Of a stretch of DNA of 64,000 nt, positions 41,984 to 50,647 are shown one piece after another. The notes below the pieces were generated by a model. That model searched no databases. It saw nothing but the letters and a program-made list of their open reading frames with translations, and was not told the origin of the DNA. The translations under genes were made by a program, and so were the position numbers. Within the stretch, counting starts at the first letter, position 1. Every line of letters starts with the position of its first letter. The DNA lies in NCBI RefSeq assembly GCF_003614945.1, contig NZ_QYCZ01000001.1:1258001-1322000 (forward strand), written 5' to 3'. The stretch is from Bergeyella cardium (GTDB lineage: Bacteria > Bacteroidota > Bacteroidia > Flavobacteriales > Weeksellaceae).

Positions 41984-44323
41984 ATGGAAGACTACTTGAA
42001 AGGGCTCAATGAAAATCAATACGAAGCTGTAACTACCCTTAATGGACCTCTAATGGTCTTGGCAGGGGCGGGGTCTGGGAAGACTCGTGTGCTCACAATG
42101 CGCATTGCCCACCTCATCACCAATGGGGTAGATCCTTTCAATATACTGGCGCTTACCTTTACCAATAAAGCTGCTCGAGAGATGAAAGATCGAATTGCGA
42201 AAGTAGTAGGCATTAGCGATGCTAAAAGTATTTGGATGGGAACCTTCCACTCAGTATTTGCAAGGATACTTAGAATAGAGGCTCATCACCTCGGCTTTCC
42301 ATCCAACTTTACCATCTACGATACTCAGGACTCTCTCAATGTACTGAAAAAAGTCATCAAAGAAATGAATATAGATCCCGATTTCTATAAACCAAAGAAA
42401 GTACAGTCCAGAATCTCCACCTATAAAAACAACCTCATTACAGTAAGGGCTTATTTCAATAACCCTGAACTGATAGAAGCCGATGCACAAGCCAATATGA
42501 AACATATCGGTGAGATATATAAAAGGTATGTAGAGGCTTGTTTCAGAAATGGTGCTATGGACTTTGATGACCTCCTGCTAAGAACAAATGAATTACTTAC
42601 GAGATTTCCCGAAGTGCTCGCGAAGTATCAGGACAGGTTCCGATACATTCTCGTAGATGAGTATCAGGATACGAACCACTCGCAATACCTCATCGTAAAA
42701 GCTCTTGCCTCGAAGTTTGAAAACCTCTGCGTGGTGGGCGATGATGCCCAATCTATCTACTCCTTTCGAGGAGCAAATATTCAAAACATTCTCAACTTTA
42801 AAAAAGACTATCCCGATGCAATAACAGTATCTCTGGAGCAGAACTACCGATCTACACAAAATATAGTAGGAGCAGCAAATGCCGTTATCGCCAACAATAT
42901 TGAGCAGTTCCCGAAAAATGTTTTTAGTGACAATGAAGTTGGTGATAAAATAAAAATATACCGCGCCCTCTCCGATGCTGATGAGGCAAACTTCGTAGCA
43001 ACCAATATCTGGAACCTTCACAACCAAGAACAGAGACAGTATGGAGATTTCGCCATACTCTATAGAACCAACTCCCAAACCCGCGCTCTCGAAGATGCCC
43101 TGAGGAAGAAGAATATTCCCTATCGGGTATATGGCGGACTGTCTTTCTATCAAAGAAAAGAGGTGAAGGATTTAATAGCCTACCTCCGCCTTTTGGTGAA
43201 TGAAAATGATAATGAGGCACTGCTAAGAATCATCAACTACCCAGGCAGAGGCATCGGAGAGACTACTCAGAATAAGCTCATCGTCTTTGCAGATTCTATT
43301 AATCAACCACTCTCTCAAGTGCTGAACAAGCTCTCTCATTATGCTCCACAGCTCAAAATAAACAATACTACGCTAAATAAACTGGGAGATTTTTGGTCAA
43401 TGATTCAAGCATTCCGAGTAATGCTAAAAACCGAAAATGCCTACACCGTAGCTATGGAAGTTGCCAAACGAAGCGGGCTCATCAAAATCCTGAAGGAAGA
43501 CCAAACGCCAGAAGGCATCTCTCGAGTAGAAAATATCCAAGAGATAATGAATTCAATGCAAGGCTTCATAGACGAACAGCTTCAGTTAGAAGACGGCGAT
43601 GCCTCGCTCTCCAATTTCTTGGAAAATATAGCCCTCTCTACCGATCAAGATAAAAAAGAAGACGATGATGAGGATAAAGTTTCCCTAATGACCATCCACC
43701 TCTCTAAAGGGTTGGAATTTCCTGTTGTGCATCTCGTAGGTTTAGAAGAAAATCTCTTTCCGAGTTTTCTCAGTACCTCTACACGGGAGGAATTAGAAGA
43801 AGAGCGCCGCCTATTCTATGTAGCCCTCACCAGAGCCGAGAAGCAGGCATTCTTCACCTACGCTATATCTCGTTTCCAGTGGGGAAAAATTACTGATTGC
43901 GAACCAAGCCGATTCATAAGCGAGGTAGATACTCGGTTTATAGACTTCATAAACCCCACTGCTGAGAGGAAAGTCATCAACCGCTCTGGCTTAAAATCTG
44001 ATATTTTTGATGATACTCCACCTACTCCAAGAAGTTTTAAAAAGATTGAACCTAAGAAACCTCTTAACCTTAAAAAAGAAAGTCCTATGCCTGCGCCTAA
44101 GCGACTAAATCCTATTGCCAAAGCACAAATCAATAACCCAGCAGGAGGCTCTACTCAAAATATTGAGGTAGGAGACCGAGTAAGGCACGACAGATTTGGT
44201 ATAGGCGAAGTTCTCCTCCTTGACGGTACAGACCCTCAAAATATAAAAGCCAAAATCCTCTTCGAAGGAAATGATGAGAAAAACCTCCTCCTAAAATTTG
44301 CAAAACTTATAAAAATTAGCTAA
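41984..44323 (+). CDS. UvrD/PcrA-type ATP-dependent DNA helicase
   Basis: A 779-residue SF1A helicase. Motifs: Q-motif LNENQYEAV, I AGAGSGKTRV (about residues 28-37), Ia LTFTNKAAREMKDR, II VDEYQDTNHSQY, III VVGDDAQSIYSFRGA, IV SLEQNYRSTQNI, V VSLMTIHLSKGLEFPVV and VI RRLFYVALTRAEKQAF. The C-terminal tudor-like tail (VGDRVRHDRFGIGEVLLLDG) matches PcrA. It acts in repair and removal of RecA or stalled complexes. The open frame starts with GTG at 41981; I chose the adjacent ATG at 41984. Confidence 0.95.
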   Translation: MEDYLKGLNENQYEAVTTLNGPLMVLAGAGSGKTRVLTMRIAHLITNGVDPFNILALTFTNKAAREMKDRIAKVVGISDAKSIWMGTFHSVFARILRIEAHHLGFPSNFTIYDTQDSLNVLKKVIKEMNIDPDFYKPKKVQSRISTYKNNLITVRAYFNNPELIEADAQANMKHIGEIYKRYVEACFRNGAMDFDDLLLRTNELLTRFPEVLAKYQDRFRYILVDEYQDTNHSQYLIVKALASKFENLCVVGDDAQSIYSFRGANIQNILNFKKDYPDAITVSLEQNYRSTQNIVGAANAVIANNIEQFPKNVFSDNEVGDKIKIYRALSDADEANFVATNIWNLHNQEQRQYGDFAILYRTNSQTRALEDALRKKNIPYRVYGGLSFYQRKEVKDLIAYLRLLVNENDNEALLRIINYPGRGIGETTQNKLIVFADSINQPLSQVLNKLSHYAPQLKINNTTLNKLGDFWSMIQAFRVMLKTENAYTVAMEVAKRSGLIKILKEDQTPEGISRVENIQEIMNSMQGFIDEQLQLEDGDASLSNFLENIALSTDQDKKEDDDEDKVSLMTIHLSKGLEFPVVHLVGLEENLFPSFLSTSTREELEEERRLFYVALTRAEKQAFFTYAISRFQWGKITDCEPSRFISEVDTRFIDFINPTAERKVINRSGLKSDIFDDTPPTPRSFKKIEPKKPLNLKKESPMPAPKRLNPIAKAQINNPAGGSTQNIEVGDRVRHDRFGIGEVLLLDGTDPQNIKAKILFEGNDEKNLLLKFAKLIKIS

Positions 44324-44351
44324 TAGCCAAAAGCCTACTGCTTACCACCTA

Positions 44352-44382
44352 TTGACACTTAACAAAAAAATAAATACTTTTG
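44352..44382 (+). promoter_or_regulatory. Promoter of the His-rich protein/TonB receptor locus
   Basis: TTG (44352-44354), 20 bp, TACTTTTG (44375-44382), fitting the Bacteroidota consensus. It occupies the first codons of the open frame that follows, so the true start must lie downstream. Confidence 0.55.
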
Positions 44383-44387
44383 CAGTC

Positions 44388-44735
44388 GTGTTATTCCCGA
44401 GAGAGCATATAAAACAAGTACAGAAGATACTGGCAATACTATTGCTAAGTATCTTTACATTTGCGAATTATGGAATAAACTATACTGATTTACATCATCA
44501 TCACGAGGAGGAATTAGAGTATAAGTACGATCACCACAAAGGTGCATTTCAGGCAAAGGAAGACTGTATTATCTGTAATTTCCACTTCCTGCAATATACA
44601 CCTTTACTCGCGGAGTATATTAACATAAAAAATCATACAGAGCACAAGTTTATTCCTGTGCCTAAATACTATTGTTCAAACTATTTCTCAGAATTTCAGT
44701 TTCTGATTCAGCAAAGGGGGCCTCCCATTGCATAA
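44388..44735 (+). CDS. Small His/Cys-containing exported protein, metal-linked
   Basis: A short protein of about 115 residues with no ATG in its frame. A GTG at 44388 is the most likely start, since the frame upstream (TTG 44352) overlaps the promoter. A hydrophobic leader (ILAILLLSIFTFANYG) precedes LHHHHEEELEYKYDHHKG and a Cys pair DCIICNFHF. His clusters and Cys-x-x-Cys suggest metal binding. I do not recognise a named family; DUF2946-like proteins have similar composition. It lies ~200 bp upstream of a TonB receptor and likely belongs to the same metal-responsive unit. Confidence 0.6.
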   Translation: MLFPREHIKQVQKILAILLLSIFTFANYGINYTDLHHHHEEELEYKYDHHKGAFQAKEDCIICNFHFLQYTPLLAEYINIKNHTEHKFIPVPKYYCSNYFSEFQFLIQQRGPPIA

Positions 44736-44931
44736 AATCTTTTGCACAACTATTCAATGCTTTAATATAATAAGCCTAAGTTGTGTTATTCCTTATTTTC
44801 AAAGTATTACAATAATTATTAACCAGTAAATGACTTCCATTCTACGGCTAAAAGTTTCCCTATACAGAGGATAACTAAGAGCCTACCACACTGTGAGCAC
44901 TATCAGTCCTCCCAGTTGGAAGCTATATCTA

Positions 44932-47001
44932 ATGAAAAACAATAAAGTCTTATTAGCAGGACTATTCCTTTGTAGTGGAATAGCTTATGCCCAGATTAAA
45001 ACGAGGAATATCGATTCCATAACTATAAAAAAATCGCTTATTTTCCACAGACCCCACATCTATTCAGAGCTAAGTAAGAAAGATTTAGAGAAAAGCAGCG
45101 GTGATAACCTTGCTAATGCTCTGAAAAGTATCTCTGGCATTACAATGCTCCAAAACGGAGGTAATATTTCAAAACCTGTTATACAAGGATTAACCAATCA
45201 ACGCATTGCGATAATGAATAACGATGTAAAAATTGAAAGCCAGCAGTGGGGAAATGACCATTCCCCCGAGATAGACCCGTTCCTCGCCCATCATATAGAG
45301 GTCGTCAAAGGTGCAGAAGCCGTAAAATACGGTGCTAATGCCCTTGGTGGCGTAGTGCTCCTTAGAAGCGAAGCTTTACCTTACGATGGTAAGGCTATCG
45401 GTGGCAAGGCTCAGCTTACAGGCGAGTCCAACGGAGAAAAATGGGCGGGCAACCTGATGCTACAAGGGAATTTCAATAAGAAAAACCCTATTGCTTGGCG
45501 TATTCAGTCGAGTGGTAAGAGGGCGGGCAACTATCAAACTCCCGATTATTATGTAGAGAATACAGGAATTCGAGAGCTCAATTATTCTGCAAACATCGGA
45601 TATCAGTTACCACACGAGAAATTCGAGATTTTCCACAGTTTCTTCTCTACGAAGCTCGGGATTTTCCAAGGTTCAAGAATTGGAAGTATGAGTGACTGGG
45701 ATATCAGGTTAGAATACGGAAGACCACTCGATAAAGGAAGCTTTTCCTACGATATTAATCTCCCAAAACAAGAAGTAAAACACCAGATTACCAAGCTAAA
45801 AATAGAAAGCGACAGAAATTTTGGCAAGTTCAGCTTCATTTATGCCTATCAAAGAAACCATAGGCAGGAATACGACCTTCGGATAGGGCCCTTCGCCTCC
45901 AAACCTACCTTTGATGTCCAGCTAAGCACACATACAGCATCATTAGATTTTGAAAAGGAGCATAATGAATACTTCAAAAACTATATAGGCGTTACGGGCT
46001 CTAGGCAGGACAACTATAACATCCCTGGCAATGGTACCAACTCCATCTTGCCCAACTTCATCTCCAATAATTTTGGAGTTTACCTCTCCGAAAAGTTCAA
46101 GAAAGGCTCTTGGATATTAGATGCAGGCATTCGATATGACTATAAAACCTTTAATGCTGCTGGCTACAACCGATATGGAGCTTACTACTCTGGTGAGCGA
46201 ACTTTTAGCAATCTCAGTTATAACTTTGGAGTGAATAAAAGTTTCAGTCGCAGCCTCTCAATAACCTCAAACATCGGTCTAGCTTGGCGCGCACCCGAAG
46301 CGATAGAGCTCTTCAGCAACGGAGTGCATCACGGGAGTGCTTTCTATCTCTTAGGAGATGAAAAACTCAACCTTGAAAAAGGCATAAAATGGAGTTCTAA
46401 AATAGAATATGCTAACGAGAGGCTCTTTATTTCAGCAGATATCTTCCTACAAAAGATTAAAGGCTTTATCTACGAAATGCCCACAAAAGAGCTCAAAGAA
46501 ACTTGGAGCGGATACTTCCCTGTCTTTGCCTACAAGCAGTCTGATGCCCTTTTCAAGGGTGCAGACCTCAGTATAAAGCTCAAAGCGCTCTCTTGGTTAG
46601 AATATTCGGCAAAAGCCTCTGCTGTATATGCTGACAACCTTTCGGAGGACTATTATTTTCCCTCCATTTCACCAGAGAATCTCTCTCAGTCCTTAAATTT
46701 CAACTTATCGAAACTCACAGGACTAAGTGGTGCCTATATCAGTATAGAACATCTCTGGGCAAATAAACAAAAGAGGTTCAGTAAAGAGGCTGATCTCATC
46801 CCAGACTCTCCACCAGCATACCATTTACTCAACCTTTCGCTAGGCACAAATATCAGTATCAATACAAAAAATGATATGAGTATGTCCCTTACTGCAACCA
46901 ATCTCCTGAATCATCTGTATAAGGATTATACGGACAATTTCAGATATTTTGTGCACGGCGTTGGCAGAAATATTCAGTTTCGAATTAATTATAATTTCTA
47001 A
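44932..47001 (+). CDS. TonB-dependent outer-membrane receptor (putative metal uptake)
   Basis: A 689-residue TonB-dependent receptor. Signal peptide MKNNKVLLAGLFLCSGIAYA is followed directly by the plug: NLANALKSISGITMLQNGG, KPVIQGLTNQRIAIMNNDVK, then VEVVKGAEAVKYGANALGG-type (here IEVVKGAEAVKYGANALGG). The barrel ends in aromatic Phe (IQFRINYNF). It resembles the receptors of zinc/copper-type loci rather than SusC. Neighbouring proteins are His-rich, which supports metal transport; the ligand is an inference. I chose the ATG at 44932 because it begins the signal peptide. Confidence 0.85.
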   Translation: MKNNKVLLAGLFLCSGIAYAQIKTRNIDSITIKKSLIFHRPHIYSELSKKDLEKSSGDNLANALKSISGITMLQNGGNISKPVIQGLTNQRIAIMNNDVKIESQQWGNDHSPEIDPFLAHHIEVVKGAEAVKYGANALGGVVLLRSEALPYDGKAIGGKAQLTGESNGEKWAGNLMLQGNFNKKNPIAWRIQSSGKRAGNYQTPDYYVENTGIRELNYSANIGYQLPHEKFEIFHSFFSTKLGIFQGSRIGSMSDWDIRLEYGRPLDKGSFSYDINLPKQEVKHQITKLKIESDRNFGKFSFIYAYQRNHRQEYDLRIGPFASKPTFDVQLSTHTASLDFEKEHNEYFKNYIGVTGSRQDNYNIPGNGTNSILPNFISNNFGVYLSEKFKKGSWILDAGIRYDYKTFNAAGYNRYGAYYSGERTFSNLSYNFGVNKSFSRSLSITSNIGLAWRAPEAIELFSNGVHHGSAFYLLGDEKLNLEKGIKWSSKIEYANERLFISADIFLQKIKGFIYEMPTKELKETWSGYFPVFAYKQSDALFKGADLSIKLKALSWLEYSAKASAVYADNLSEDYYFPSISPENLSQSLNFNLSKLTGLSGAYISIEHLWANKQKRFSKEADLIPDSPPAYHLLNLSLGTNISINTKNDMSMSLTATNLLNHLYKDYTDNFRYFVHGVGRNIQFRINYNF

Positions 47002-47020
47002 AATTTTAAACTATTATACA

Positions 47021-48031
47021 ATGAAAAAAAACATTCAAAAAATCATCACATTCGCCCTCTCGGCGATCATCGCATTCAGCCTTATCTCTTGCAACAGAGA
47101 CAATGAGCAGCCCGCTCCTCCTACAAACGAGCACGAAGAAAAAGGGCACGATAACTGGGCAAAAGTAGAAATCATCGTACACGAAGGGCATCTTCATGGG
47201 AAGCTTTTTCACGGAAATGGACTTTTAATAGATGTCCCTATTCTTCCTAAAAAGCAATTCATTACCTATGAAATTGATAAAAACGGATACATCAAAACTA
47301 CCCGTGAGGATATGAGGGTTACCCGCGACGGAAAAGATAAAAACGGAAAAGATAAATACAAATTCTACCGAGTAAAAAAAGACGATAACGCTCCAATAGT
47401 CGTTACCACAGGTGAACCGGACCTCAATGGTGAGCCAAGAGCAACCCGATACGCTATGGAAATCATCTATTACAACAGTAAAGGAGAGCGTATGAACAGC
47501 CAATTCCTCACCCCCGAGATGCTAGACATCCACCAACACTTTTTTACGGTTAAGCAATACTCTAATTGGGTTACTGGTGAGAACTTTGGTGATGGTAAAA
47601 AGTTTATTACAGACCTTTACAGCTACACCTATCGAGATACAGATCCAGAAAATGGAATGTTTAATGTTACAAAAGGTACTAAACTCACCAATGATCCTAT
47701 AGGACTCAAAGGTTACTTCTTCTTCAAGAAAAATCTGGCTAAATTCAATATGACAGTACAACTCCGTCATCTTTATGTATCCAAATACAATCAGGATGGG
47801 ACAACCTCTCCAGCCAATGAGCCCCATAAAAGGCTGCTAACTTCTGGAACTACTGATTTTCTTAAAGATATCCCTTTCATTGTAGTTGGATATAACGATG
47901 GTGAAGATCAATTCTTCAAAAGCCTAGCTAAATATTACAATATAACTCCTCAAAAGGTTCAGGAATATATCTTGGAAGCCGATCAAGCAGGAGAAACAGA
48001 AGGGGATCCTATCAACAGTTTCTATATGTAA
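47021..48031 (+). CDS. His-rich lipoprotein next to TonB receptor
   Basis: A 336-residue lipoprotein with lipobox LISC (Cys23). It is rich in His/Glu near the N-terminus (NEHEEKGHDNWAKVEIIVHE, then GHLHGKLFHGNG), then beta-rich without a recognised fold. A later LDIHQHFFTVKQY adds His. It starts 19 bp after the TonB receptor stop, so it is co-transcribed and may capture the metal or complex at the cell surface. The function is inferred from context. Ends before a strong terminator. Confidence 0.75.
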   Translation: MKKNIQKIITFALSAIIAFSLISCNRDNEQPAPPTNEHEEKGHDNWAKVEIIVHEGHLHGKLFHGNGLLIDVPILPKKQFITYEIDKNGYIKTTREDMRVTRDGKDKNGKDKYKFYRVKKDDNAPIVVTTGEPDLNGEPRATRYAMEIIYYNSKGERMNSQFLTPEMLDIHQHFFTVKQYSNWVTGENFGDGKKFITDLYSYTYRDTDPENGMFNVTKGTKLTNDPIGLKGYFFFKKNLAKFNMTVQLRHLYVSKYNQDGTTSPANEPHKRLLTSGTTDFLKDIPFIVVGYNDGEDQFFKSLAKYYNITPQKVQEYILEADQAGETEGDPINSFYM

Positions 48032-48058
48032 ACCTTTCATATTATTAACTATCAAAGG

Positions 48059-48090
48059 AAAACTGCAATGAAATTTATCATTGCAGTTTT
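48059..48090 (+). terminator. Terminator of the TonB-receptor operon
   Basis: AAAACTGCAATGA and TCATTGCAGTTTT form a perfect 13-bp stem with a 6-base loop, followed by T's. Confidence 0.88.
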
Positions 48091-48220
48091 TTATTTGTTT
48101 CACATAGCACAAAAGCATTTACTCCATTACTATAAAATAATACACACATCAGATACCCCCAATTTATCTACTTATCTCTTCCATAAATAACTTCCCCAGC
48201 ACAACTAAAAAGGAAAAAAC

Positions 48221-48228
48221 TATCTTTG
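48221..48228 (+). promoter_or_regulatory. Putative -7 element of the RNA helicase gene
   Basis: TATCTTTG, 20 bp before the ATG at 48249. Confidence 0.5.
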
Positions 48229-48248
48229 CCCATATTTTTTTATTAGAA

Positions 48249-49601
48249 ATGGTTATAACTTTTGCAGATTTCAATCTTTCAGATAAAATCTTAGACGCGC
48301 TTGCCGATCTCAACCTCTTTGAACCCACTTTAATCCAGCAGAAAACCTTCAGCCCCATACTTTCAGGGAGAGATGTGATGGGGATAGCCCAAACCGGCAC
48401 TGGGAAAACCCTCGCTTACCTACTTCCAGTCCTCAAAAACTGGTCGTACAGTAAAAGTGGCAATCCAACGGTACTCATCCTCGTTCCGACCCGCGAGCTC
48501 GTCGTTCAGATCACCGAAATCCTCGATCGGCTCACCCAAAACCTCAGCACGAGGGTCATCGGTGTTTATGGGGGGAAGAATATCAATACTCAGAAGCTCC
48601 TTTTTAATGATGGATGCGACATCCTCGTCGGCACGCCAGGCAGAGTGATGGATCTGGCAATCGATAACGCCATTTCGCTCAAGGAAATCAAAAAACTTAT
48701 CATCGATGAGTTCGATGAAATGCTCAATCTCGGCTTCCGACCACAGCTTACCCACATTTTTGAGATGATGAGGGCAAAAAGACAGAACATCCTCTTCTCC
48801 GCGACTATGACCGAAGCCGTCGATGAAATGCTCCACGAGTATTTTGCCTCTCCCGTAGAGATTTCGCTGGCAAAATCAGGCACTCCGATTGAGAAAATCG
48901 AGCAAACGGGCATCAAAGTAGAGAACTTTAATACCAAAATCAATCTTCTGGAATACCTCCTCAGCACAAATCCAGAGATGAGCAAGGTTCTCATATTCAA
49001 TAACAATAAGAAAAATGCCGACTACCTCTTCACAAAGCTCAACGAACGCTTCCCAAACACCTTTGATGTCATCCATTCCAATAAATCCCAGAATTATCGC
49101 CTCCGTGCAATGAAAAAATTTGAAGATGAAGAAATCCGAGGGCTTATTACAACCGATATAATGGCTCGAGGCTTAGATATATCAAACATCACCGATGTTA
49201 TCAACTTCGAAGTCCCTGAAATCCCCGAGCAATACATCCACAGAATCGGTCGTACAGGTCGCGCCGATAAAAATGGAAGGGCTCTCACATTCATTACACA
49301 GAAAGAAGAGCTTCCGCTTCTCAACATCGAGCTCTTGATGGATAAAGAACTCACCCTCCTCCCCTTCCCTGAAGAATTTGTAGCTATAAATCCTAAAAAA
49401 ATAGCCTCCGAGAAAGAAGAGGTGAAGATGAAAAACCCTGTAAAACTCAAAACCAACGAAGGTGGAGGCGCTTTCCACGAAAAAAAATCAAAAAATAAAA
49501 AAATCAACCTCGGTGGGCCAAGCAAAAGAAAACCTCCAAAGAAATATGGGGCCAACAGAGCTCAGCAGAAAGCAAAATCCATCTCAAAACGCAAGAAATA
49601 A
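48249..49601 (+). CDS. DEAD-box-family RNA helicase with DEFD motif
   Basis: A 450-residue SF2 helicase. Motifs: Q-motif LFEPTLIQQKTFSPIL, I AQTGTGKT, Ia PTREL, Ib TPGRV, II DEFD (LIIDEFDEMLNLGF), III SAT (LFSATMTEA), IV KVLIFNNNKKNADYL, V RGLDIS and VI HRIGRTGR. Motif II reads DEFD instead of DEAD; the catalytic acidic residues are kept. A basic tail (SKNKKINLGGPSKRKPPKKY) probably binds RNA. It is expected to remodel rRNA or mRNA. Confidence 0.93.
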   Translation: MVITFADFNLSDKILDALADLNLFEPTLIQQKTFSPILSGRDVMGIAQTGTGKTLAYLLPVLKNWSYSKSGNPTVLILVPTRELVVQITEILDRLTQNLSTRVIGVYGGKNINTQKLLFNDGCDILVGTPGRVMDLAIDNAISLKEIKKLIIDEFDEMLNLGFRPQLTHIFEMMRAKRQNILFSATMTEAVDEMLHEYFASPVEISLAKSGTPIEKIEQTGIKVENFNTKINLLEYLLSTNPEMSKVLIFNNNKKNADYLFTKLNERFPNTFDVIHSNKSQNYRLRAMKKFEDEEIRGLITTDIMARGLDISNITDVINFEVPEIPEQYIHRIGRTGRADKNGRALTFITQKEELPLLNIELLMDKELTLLPFPEEFVAINPKKIASEKEEVKMKNPVKLKTNEGGGAFHEKKSKNKKINLGGPSKRKPPKKYGANRAQQKAKSISKRKK

Positions 49602-49610
49602 CAACAAAAA

Positions 49611-49635
49611 AAAACAGCTGACTCATCAGCTGTTT
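49611..49635. terminator. Bidirectional terminator helicase / rpoD
   Basis: AAAACAGCTGA and TCAGCTGTTTT form a perfect 11-bp stem, 3-base loop, between convergent genes. Confidence 0.85.
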
Positions 49636-49642
49636 TCCTTTT

Positions 49643-50509
49643 CTATTTCCCGAGATAAGACTTCAGTATCTTACTCCTCGAGTTATGTTTCAGTCTCTTA
49701 ATCGCCTTCTCCTTAATCTGTCTTACCCTCTCCCTCGTAAGGTCAAAAGTCTCTCCGATTTCCTCTAGCGTCATCGGATTTTTACCATTAAGCCCGAAAT
49801 ACAACCTTACCAAATCTGCTTCTCTTGGTGTTAAGGTTTGTAGCGCTCTTTCTATCTCTATTTGAAGGGATTCGAGCATCAAATCCTTATCAGGGCTTGG
49901 CGACTCACCTGAGCGGAGCACATCATACAAATTAGAATCTTCCCCCTCCACAAGCGGAGCATCCATCGAAAGGTGTCTTCCACTGTTCTTCATCGATTCT
50001 TTAATATCATCTTCGCTCATATCGAGTACTTCTGCCAATTCCTCTGGCGAAGGCGGTCTTTCGTTCTCTTGTTCAAGTAGCGCATACGCCTTATTAATCT
50101 TATTAATAGAACCTATCTTATTCAGCGGAAGTCTTACAATCCTCGATTGTTCTGCCAATGCCTGCAAAATAGACTGACGAATCCACCAAACAGCATAAGA
50201 GATAAACTTAAATCCTCTGGTTTCATCGTATCTTTTAGCTGCTTTCATCAAACCGAGATTCCCTTCATTAATAAGGTCTGGAAGAGAAAGCCCCTGGTTT
50301 TGGTACTGCTTGGAAACAGAAACCACGAAACGCAAATTGGCTTTAATCAATTTTTCCAAAGCTACCCTATCTCCTGCACGGATTTTCTGAGCGAGTTCTA
50401 CCTCTTCATCTGCAGTAATTAGCTCTACTTTACCAATCTCTTGAAGATACTTATCAAGCGATGCTGTTTCCCTGTTGGTAACCTGTTTTGTAATTTTTAG
50501 TTGTCTCAT
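49643..50509 (-). CDS. rpoD: Primary RNA polymerase sigma factor RpoD/SigA
   Basis: A 288-residue sigma-70 factor of the short Bacteroidota type without the large region 1.1. Region 1.2 [20 protein letters not shown], region 2 [20 protein letters not shown] and [15 protein letters not shown], region 3 ([18 protein letters not shown]), and region 4 ([20 protein letters not shown]) are all present. It recognises the TTTG/TAnnTTTG promoters seen in this window. Confidence 0.97.
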   Translation of the reverse strand: MRQLKITKQVTNRETASLDKYLQEIGKVELITADEEVELAQKIRAGDRVALEKLIKANLRFVVSVSKQYQNQGLSLPDLINEGNLGLMKAAKRYDETRGFKFISYAVWWIRQSILQALAEQSRIVRLPLNKIGSINKINKAYALLEQENERPPSPEELAEVLDMSEDDIKESMKNSGRHLSMDAPLVEGEDSNLYDVLRSGESPSPDKDLMLESLQIEIERALQTLTPREADLVRLYFGLNGKNPMTLEEIGETFDLTRERVRQIKEKAIKRLKHNSRSKILKSYLGK

Positions 50510-50590
50510 CTTATATTTGGATAACCCTTTTTATGGACTACAATTACTTATACGAAAAAGCCTGAGAAAAGGTTACAAAACTTTAATAAA

Positions 50591-50622
50591 AATAAGTCTC
50601 CCAAAAATTTGGAAGACTTATT
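50591..50622 (-). terminator. gldJ terminator
   Basis: AATAAGTCTCCCAAA and TTTGGAAGACTTATT pair over 15 bp (one mismatch), 25 bp after the gldJ stop, with T-rich sequence on the minus strand. Confidence 0.75.
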
Positions 50623-50647
50623 CAATGTACTATGATGAAAATATAAA

